DNA of 64,000 nt from assembly GCF_900129975.1 (NCBI RefSeq), contig NZ_FSRG01000003.1, forward strand, positions 732,997-796,996. The letters are read 5' to 3'. Of the stretch, positions 59,584 to 64,000 are shown one piece after another (within the stretch, counting starts at the first letter, position 1; each line of letters starts with the position of its first letter). The notes under the pieces were generated by a model, which worked only from the letters and a program-made list of their open reading frames with translations, did no database searches and was not told the origin of the DNA. The position numbers and the translations under genes are program-made. The DNA comes from Halodesulfovibrio marinisediminis DSM 17456. Lineage in GTDB: Bacteria; Desulfobacterota; Desulfovibrionia; Desulfovibrionales; Desulfovibrionaceae.

Positions 59584-60039
59584 ATGATTCCATGCTTTAT
59601 TTGCAAGAAAGATTCAATTGGAGGCTTTACCTATGGTCTACCAACCACTCCTTTATCCCAGCATGTGGGGCTGTGTCCGGAGCATAATACTCTGGAGAAT
59701 AAAAAAGCTGCAATCTTACATTGGATAGAGACAACTCAGGCTAGCGTTACCGCATTCAACGAAGCTAATTTTGCCCGACATGCTGAGCCTGTTGAATATG
59801 AGCTTTCAGTCTCCTATCTTGCAGGTGGCTCTGCATCATTCCGGTGTATTAAGTGGAATGTGCCGGATAAAGCCACATTACAAGTTATGGGAATTGACGG
59901 GCAATACACGTTTATTCCTCTTGTCCATATTGAACTTTTTGAGGTCATTCCTGTTAATGATCCGAATAGATTCACTCCAAAAGCCTCTGTGACCGAACGA
60001 TACTCTATCGTTGGAGGCGTACCTACCCTACAACGATAG
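59584..60039 (+). CDS. Unknown protein with an N-terminal zinc site
   Basis: 151 residues from ATG 59584, where TTTAGGAGTG gives a good ribosome-binding site; an ATG-less frame extension to 59539 is unlikely. The N-terminus MIPCFICKK and VGLCPEHN give a C-x2-C ... C-x2-H cluster suited to zinc. The rest is a mixed alpha/beta domain (EYELSVSYLAGGSASFRCIKW, VMGIDGQYTFIPLVHIELFEV) without a recognised family. It lies between purQ-type and surE genes on one strand. Confidence 0.65.
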   Translation: MIPCFICKKDSIGGFTYGLPTTPLSQHVGLCPEHNTLENKKAAILHWIETTQASVTAFNEANFARHAEPVEYELSVSYLAGGSASFRCIKWNVPDKATLQVMGIDGQYTFIPLVHIELFEVIPVNDPNRFTPKASVTERYSIVGGVPTLQR

Positions 60040-60090
60040 CTCTGATTTCTCTTATAGCATAAATAGTAGTTAGTTACAAAGGTATGTTCA

Positions 60091-60894
60091 ATGAACTCGT
60101 CAAGTTTACCTAAGATTTTAATAACAAATGATGACGGAGTGCATTCTCCGGGTATTTTGGCTGCAATTAATGCTGTTTCTTCATTTGCAGAAGTAATGGT
60201 TCTTGCGCCAGCGTCACAACAGACAGCAATGGGGCGTGCCTATCGTGGTAACCCTGATGCCACTCTTGTTGAGACAACTCTGACTGTCCGTGGTGTTCCT
60301 TTTAAAGCATTTTCTTGTGAAGCCTCCCCTGCTCGCACAATCGACCATGGATTAACAGTACTGTCCGGATATCAGCCTGATTTTATTATTTCTGGAATTA
60401 ACTACGGTGAGAATCTCGGCTCCAGTATTACAAGTTCCGGTACTGTCGGTGCAGCAATGGAAGCTGCACATCGTGGAATTCCTTCCATTGCCGTTTCTTT
60501 GGAAACACCTGTTGATACTCATCTTACTTATACTGATCAGGACTGGACGGCTGCAACATACTTTTTGCAGCATTTTACTAAGCGCGCCATCCACGAAGGT
60601 TTTCCGCAGGGAATTGATCTGTTAAAGATAGATGTCCCAAGCTCTGCTTCCACAGAATGCCCTTGGCGTGTGACACGACTTTCTCATAATTCGTATTATC
60701 GTACAGATCTTTCTTCTCCTTCTATGGAGAGTCGTCTGAAAGATTATGTAATCACAAAGGGACTTATTCAGGGTGAGCCTGAAGATACAGATATTTATGC
60801 TATTGCAGTGGATAAAGTTGTTTCTGTTACGCCGTTGCGCCTAGATTTTACTGCTCATGGCAGTATGAATGACTTGCATAAATGGGGAAAGTAG
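60091..60894 (+). CDS. surE: 5'/3'-nucleotidase SurE
   Basis: 267 residues, family length. ILITNDDGVHSPGI holds the metal-binding Asp pair; VLAPASQQTAMGRA follows. The SGINYGENLGSSITSSGTVGAAMEAA block carries the conserved Asn and Ser. It hydrolyses nucleoside monophosphates and short polyphosphates and is linked to stationary-phase survival. A strong terminator follows. Confidence 0.95.
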   Translation: MNSSSLPKILITNDDGVHSPGILAAINAVSSFAEVMVLAPASQQTAMGRAYRGNPDATLVETTLTVRGVPFKAFSCEASPARTIDHGLTVLSGYQPDFIISGINYGENLGSSITSSGTVGAAMEAAHRGIPSIAVSLETPVDTHLTYTDQDWTAATYFLQHFTKRAIHEGFPQGIDLLKIDVPSSASTECPWRVTRLSHNSYYRTDLSSPSMESRLKDYVITKGLIQGEPEDTDIYAIAVDKVVSVTPLRLDFTAHGSMNDLHKWGK

Positions 60895-60900
60895 CAAAAA

Positions 60901-60930
60901 AGCTCTTCAGATATACTGAAGAGCTTTTTT
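60901..60930. terminator. Bidirectional terminator between surE and the MBL-fold gene
   Basis: Perfect 10-bp stem AGCTCTTCAG (60901-60910) / CTGAAGAGCT (60916-60925), A run before and T6 after. Confidence 0.92.
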
Positions 60931-60931
60931 A

Positions 60932-61768
60932 TTATTTAAATGTAAGAACATCACCTGTTGTTATTGGTTTATTATCAGGTAGCCAGAGAGCCCCCCATTT
61001 TCCTGTACAATGACAGGCATGAGACCGTTGTACACCTACCTGCTTAAAGAATCTGCGTATCTGATATAGATGAGGTATGCTTGCTGCGTGAAGATGGAGT
61101 CCGCCGACAATTGCGGCAATTCTTTTTTCTCCTGTAACCTCCTGCGCCCTTTCAATAATATTACAGATTCCTGAGTGACTGCAGCCGGTTATGATTACGA
61201 GACCGTCTTGTCCTTTCCATACAATCCCTGTGTCGTCATAGAGGAAGTCATCAACAAATTTTCCTTCATGCTTGGCTATGCCAAATGCTCCGCAGCCTTT
61301 GAAGTTGGAGTTTCGTGGAATTTCACCAAGAAAAAGAAATTTAGAACCAATAGGTTGTGGTTCCTTAGTCTCATAGACATTGAAACATTTTCTCACCGTT
61401 CCTTCATCTAGGCCGGCATCTAACTTTCTCACAAGAACGGGCTGCCCTCCAGTGAGTTTTCCTAAATGGCGTTCTATAAAACAATCGGGATGACATGTGA
61501 GCGTAGGCTGCTGAGCACGGTCAGCAAATAATTCGCATAAGGCCGGAATACCACCTGCATGATCATAGTGCCCATGTGAAAGAGCTATTTGATCTATATC
61601 GTTTAGTGAAATGCCAAGTGCTTTGGCATTTTTTAAAAAAGCACCGTCGGTTCCGGTGTCTAACAGCAATCTCTCATCGCCGTCTTCCAGAAGAATAGAT
61701 AGTCCTTTTGTGGGAATCAGGTTGTCCCTGAGAGATATATTTTCGATAAGAACAGTTAACGTAAGCAT
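60932..61768 (-). CDS. MBL-fold metallohydrolase (COG1237-like)
   Basis: 278 residues. Metal-binding motif SHGHYDHAGG (HxHxDH), then ITGCSHSGICNII and AIVGGLHLH. The pattern fits the COG1237 family, annotated as 7,8-dihydropterin-6-yl-methyl-4-(beta-D-ribofuranosyl)aminobenzene-5-phosphate synthase-like. That activity is known in archaeal methanopterin synthesis; in bacteria the role is unclear. Methanopterin synthesis is not otherwise indicated here. AAAGGATACTAA precedes ATG 61768. Confidence 0.85.
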   Translation of the reverse strand: MLTLTVLIENISLRDNLIPTKGLSILLEDGDERLLLDTGTDGAFLKNAKALGISLNDIDQIALSHGHYDHAGGIPALCELFADRAQQPTLTCHPDCFIERHLGKLTGGQPVLVRKLDAGLDEGTVRKCFNVYETKEPQPIGSKFLFLGEIPRNSNFKGCGAFGIAKHEGKFVDDFLYDDTGIVWKGQDGLVIITGCSHSGICNIIERAQEVTGEKRIAAIVGGLHLHAASIPHLYQIRRFFKQVGVQRSHACHCTGKWGALWLPDNKPITTGDVLTFK

Positions 61769-62107
61769 TTAGTATCCTTTATCTACTGATCTGTTGATTA
61801 GTTATACGAAGTGAGTGAACATGCTTTAATTAGGGCATGTTATTGGTGCCTAGCATGATTAATGACTCATTTGTTTCTGCATTTATCTTTGAGGATAACG
61901 CGGAGTTAAACTTACCAATTATGACAGCAAGTATAACAGGTATAAATGTTTTTTTGTTAAATTATTAGAAAGGAAAGTCTCCTGTTTCAGTAGTAAAACT
62001 GGATGCTTGAAGTTCAAATAATATATATTTTTCCATTGACATACACTCTCTATGCGCTGATTTTACCCAAATATTATTTAACGTATAATTTGTTTGTAGG
62101 GGTTATT
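61769..62107. other. Divergent spacer before wtpA with an inverted repeat and a -10 box
   Basis: 339 bp. AACATGC (61818-61824) / GCATGTT (61835-61841) form a 7-bp inverted repeat with a 10-nt centre. Further on, TATAAT at 62084-62089 is a perfect -10 only 19 bp before wtpA, and TTGACA lies at 62036. No coding frame; the Moco riboswitch was considered but not recognised. Confidence 0.45.
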
Positions 62108-63091
62108 ATGAGTAATAAATGGTTATTTCGTGCATGTGCTCTCTTGTTGCTGCTCTTTGGTTTGATTTGCACTCCAAACTTTTCGTTTGCTCAGCCTTCT
62201 GGAAAATTAGTTATTTTCCATGCAGGTAGCCTTTCTGTTCCTTTTGCTGCAATGGAAAAAGCATTTGAGGCAAAGTATCCAGAGGTTGATGTTCAGCGTC
62301 AGTCCGGTGGCTCTACTAAACTTGCCCGTCTTATTTCTGAAGTAGGTAAAAAAGCAGACATTATGGCTTCTGCTGACTATGTAGTGATAAATAAAAATCT
62401 CATTCCTAACTACGCATCATGGAATGTACGTTTTGCATCCAACCAAATGGTTCTCTGCTACACAGACAAATCAAAATTCACTGATAAAATTACCAGCGAT
62501 AACTGGTACAAAATTCTCCAGAATAAAGATGTTGTCTGGGGGCATTCTGACCCGAACCTCGATCCTTGTGGTTACAGAGCATGTATGGTGTTGCAGCTTG
62601 CTGAGAAGTTCTACAACATCGAAGGGCTGAATGATAAACTGATTGCTAATCGACCAGCGAAAAACGTTCGTCCTAAGGCCGTTGAACTTATTTCTCTGCT
62701 TAAGTCAGGTCACATGGACTATGCTTGGGAATACCGCTCTGTTGCCGTTCAGCATGGTCTTAAATTCATTGCTCTTGATCCACACTTGAACCTTGGTGAC
62801 TACAAGCTTACTCCGTTTTACAAAAATGCTGTTGTTAGAGTTACCGGCAAAAAGCCGGGTACCTTTATTGACCGCAAAGGTAAGTCCATTACTTACGGTG
62901 TAACTATGCTTGATGACGCTCAGAACAAAGAAGCTGCTGAAGCTTTCCTCGCGTTTATGCTCTCCCCGGAAGGCGGCATGCAGATTCTTAAAGATAAGGG
63001 ACAGCCACCATTTATTCCTGCACGTACCACCGCTGAAGGTATGAATGAAGTGCCCCTTTCTCTTCAAAAATTTGTTGAAGTTCGTGACTAA
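62108..63091 (+). CDS. wtpA: Tungstate/molybdate ABC transporter substrate-binding protein
   Basis: 327 residues from ATG 62108 (GTAGGGGTTATT before it); an upstream ATG at 62003 lacks a site and would spoil the signal peptide. A Sec signal ends near FSFAQPS. The mature protein has VIFHAGSLSVPFAAMEKAFEAKYPEV (WtpA/ModA signature) and binding residues in RQSGGSTKLARLI, ASADYVVI and YAWEYRSVAVQHGL. It binds tungstate or molybdate in the periplasm. WtpA proteins prefer tungstate, used by some formate dehydrogenases of sulfate reducers. Permease and ATPase genes are not adjacent. Confidence 0.9.
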   Translation: MSNKWLFRACALLLLLFGLICTPNFSFAQPSGKLVIFHAGSLSVPFAAMEKAFEAKYPEVDVQRQSGGSTKLARLISEVGKKADIMASADYVVINKNLIPNYASWNVRFASNQMVLCYTDKSKFTDKITSDNWYKILQNKDVVWGHSDPNLDPCGYRACMVLQLAEKFYNIEGLNDKLIANRPAKNVRPKAVELISLLKSGHMDYAWEYRSVAVQHGLKFIALDPHLNLGDYKLTPFYKNAVVRVTGKKPGTFIDRKGKSITYGVTMLDDAQNKEAAEAFLAFMLSPEGGMQILKDKGQPPFIPARTTAEGMNEVPLSLQKFVEVRD

Positions 63092-63111
63092 GAATTAGCT
63101 TTAATTATTCC

Positions 63112-63155
63112 AGCCGGAGGCCAGGTTCGTTTGTTGTGAATCTGCTCCGGCTTTT
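63112..63155 (+). terminator. Possible terminator after wtpA
   Basis: AGCCGGAG (63112-63119) / CTCCGGCT (63145-63152) with a 25-nt loop and TTT tail. The long loop and short T run make it weak. Confidence 0.4.
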
Positions 63156-63324
63156 CCACTAAGCTTGTTTTAGAAGATTGCAGCAACGCTCGTTGCAAAT
63201 TCTGTTTTTTTTTAAAAGGTAATATACGTTATCCGGGATGATATTGAATAGACTTCGCCTTGCACTTAATGTTCTTCTTTTGTATCCAATAGAAGATATT
63301 TACATTTTTTAGCTAGGAGAAGTC

Positions 63325-63549
63325 ATGTCAATTAAGATGACCAGTGTGTATCTCATGTTCACCGCCTTATGTGTTGCAGGCGGCGTGTATTTCTTCCATC
63401 CTGAATTGGTGCGTCAGTATTATGATACGGTTGTAGTTCTTTTTGCTGCTCTCACGTACTTTTTGTTTATTCGTCCATGGTTGAAAGAAAAATTTGCTGT
63501 AGAAAACATCTCAAAAGACGACATCGATGCTAATAAAAAAAATGAGTAG
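63325..63549 (+). CDS. Small membrane protein, unknown function
   Basis: 74 residues with two hydrophobic segments (TSVYLMFTALCVAGGVYFF and TVVVLFAALTYFLFI) and a charged tail (KDDIDANKKNE). A Shine-Dalgarno TAGGAG precedes ATG 63325. Its stop codon lies inside the terminator stem. It follows wtpA by 233 bp; any link with metal uptake is only positional. Confidence 0.7.
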   Translation: MSIKMTSVYLMFTALCVAGGVYFFHPELVRQYYDTVVVLFAALTYFLFIRPWLKEKFAVENISKDDIDANKKNE

Positions 63550-63574
63550 TGCTTCGGCACTACTCATTTTTTTT
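63541..63574. terminator. UUCG-tetraloop terminator, bidirectional
   Basis: Perfect 12-bp stem AATGAGTAGTGC (63541-63552) / GCACTACTCATT (63557-63568) closed by a C-UUCG-G loop, followed by T8. It includes the last two codons and stop of the small membrane protein, and faces the convergent hydrolase gene. Confidence 0.95.
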
Positions 63575-63601
63575 GGGATAAGTTGGTTAGCAACCTATTT
63601 G

Positions 63602-64000
63602 TTACTTTGCCTGTTCGGTCATATCCTTATATTCCGGCTTGGTGTCCCACATGGGAATGGATAGTGTTTTCTTTCCGTCTTTCGGCAAATTATCGAGGTG
63701 TACTACCCGTATCTCCTGATTATCATAAGTTTTAAAGTAACATCTGCGGCGTTGCAGGTCATAGACTGCTGTCCATTGAGTATAGTCAGTAGATTGAGTT
63801 CCGTTTTGCTCATTGGTTCTAACAAGTCCCTTTGCAATGGAAATATTGCTGATAAGCATAAACGCCAGATTTAGAGCTTCGTCTGCTGTTTGCACTGGGG
63901 TCGCTGCGTTACTGTACAATGCAGCTCGGACGAAACGTGATGGCGGAGTGAAATCTCCGGGAAGCCCCAGCATTCCGGATCCTGCTCCGATAGGAGTTGC
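63602..64000 (-). CDS. Choloylglycine hydrolase / linear-amide hydrolase family, C-terminal part (cut by window edge)
   Basis: The last ~132 codons; the frame is open to base 64000. The block GAGSGMLGLPGDFTPPSRFVRAA near the edge is the conserved signature of the bile-salt hydrolase/penicillin V acylase (Ntn) family. WTAVYDLQRRRCYFKTYDNQEI and the C-terminal strands follow. The N-terminal catalytic Cys is outside the window. The family acts on linear amides; the natural substrate in a marine sulfate reducer is unknown. Confidence 0.85.
   Translation of the reverse strand, partial: ATPIGAGSGMLGLPGDFTPPSRFVRAALYSNAATPVQTADEALNLAFMLISNISIAKGLVRTNEQNGTQSTDYTQWTAVYDLQRRRCYFKTYDNQEIRVVHLDNLPKDGKKTLSIPMWDTKPEYKDMTEQAK

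Noticed and set aside
62000-62107. Molybdenum-cofactor or tungsten riboswitch before wtpA
   Set aside because: A perfect -10 lies 19 bp before the gene, leaving almost no leader; no conserved riboswitch elements were seen.

Overview
The window reads as a chromosomal stretch of a Gram-negative, anaerobic sulfate reducer of the Desulfovibrionales. Base composition is moderately AT-rich and the gene set suggests a marine Halodesulfovibrio-like organism. Supporting signs are an octaheme c-type cytochrome with a b-type partner, the trio PEP synthase / pyruvate carboxylase / biotin ligase, LL-diaminopimelate aminotransferase, YedF, a tungstate-type binding protein, a complete LPS-export set (lptABC, kdsCA, msbA, two acyltransferases) and an incomplete mannose-type PTS beside rpoN. 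The genus assignment is inference. There is no prophage, transposon, CRISPR array or rRNA; one tRNA (Gln) is present.

Layout. 0-5.6 kb (+): end of a TPR-like gene, a lipoprotein, fbp, tsaD, and the tightly packed trxA-trxB-bamD. 5.7-9.0 kb: a Crp/Fnr regulator facing an octaheme cytochrome and cytochrome b pair. 9.0-10.6 kb: tRNA-Gln, a tiny zinc-ribbon protein and an orphan CI-type repressor. 10.7-20.8 kb (-): a TSUP transporter, xerD, a DHH-CBS-nucleotidyltransferase fusion, a HIT protein and lapA-lapB, then mutS and a lipoprotein. 21-24.8 kb (+): a chemoreceptor, dapL, folK and a YHS/TRASH-like protein. 24.8-25.5 kb is a long stretch with no gene. 25.6-29.0 kb (-): lipid A acyltransferase, DUF374 acyltransferase and msbA. 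29-31.6 kb (+): yedF and an RluB-type pseudouridine synthase with a very long disordered arm. 31.6-36 kb (-): lolA, ftsK, efp and aroQ. 36-36.8 kb (+): engB. 37.3-45.8 kb (-): PEP synthase, pyruvate carboxylase, birA. 45.9-47 kb (+): cca. 47-58.4 kb (-): ppaC, the PTS EIIC (frameshifted), EIIB and EIIA genes, rapZ, ptsN, hpf, rpoN, lptB, lptA, lptC, kdsC, kdsA, pyrG. 58.7-60.9 kb (+): purQ-type amidotransferase, a zinc-site protein, surE. 61-64 kb: an MBL-fold hydrolase (-), wtpA and a small membrane protein (+), and the end of a choloylglycine-hydrolase-family gene (-) leaving the window.

How it fits together. The envelope genes (bamD, lolA, lapAB, lptABC, kdsCA, msbA, acyltransferases) form one theme: making, exporting and controlling LPS and outer-membrane proteins. 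Pyruvate carboxylase, its biotin ligase, PEP synthase and fructose bisphosphatase give the anaplerotic and gluconeogenic route expected of a lactate/pyruvate-using anaerobe. The rpoN-hpf-ptsN-rapZ-EIIA-EIIB-EIIC block looks like a regulatory phosphorelay rather than a sugar importer.

The least ordinary features are: an EIIC gene broken by a one-base shift in an A9 tract; a dapL leader that combines a promoter, a mini-ORF resembling the start of dapL and an embedded terminator; probable non-standard start codons for folK and ftsK; a 180-bp tandem duplication in the arm of the pseudouridine synthase; a zinc-ribbon tail on pyruvate carboxylase; and structured non-coding stretches near 25 kb and 36.9 kb. 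I found no clear evidence of a wholly new multi-gene system.
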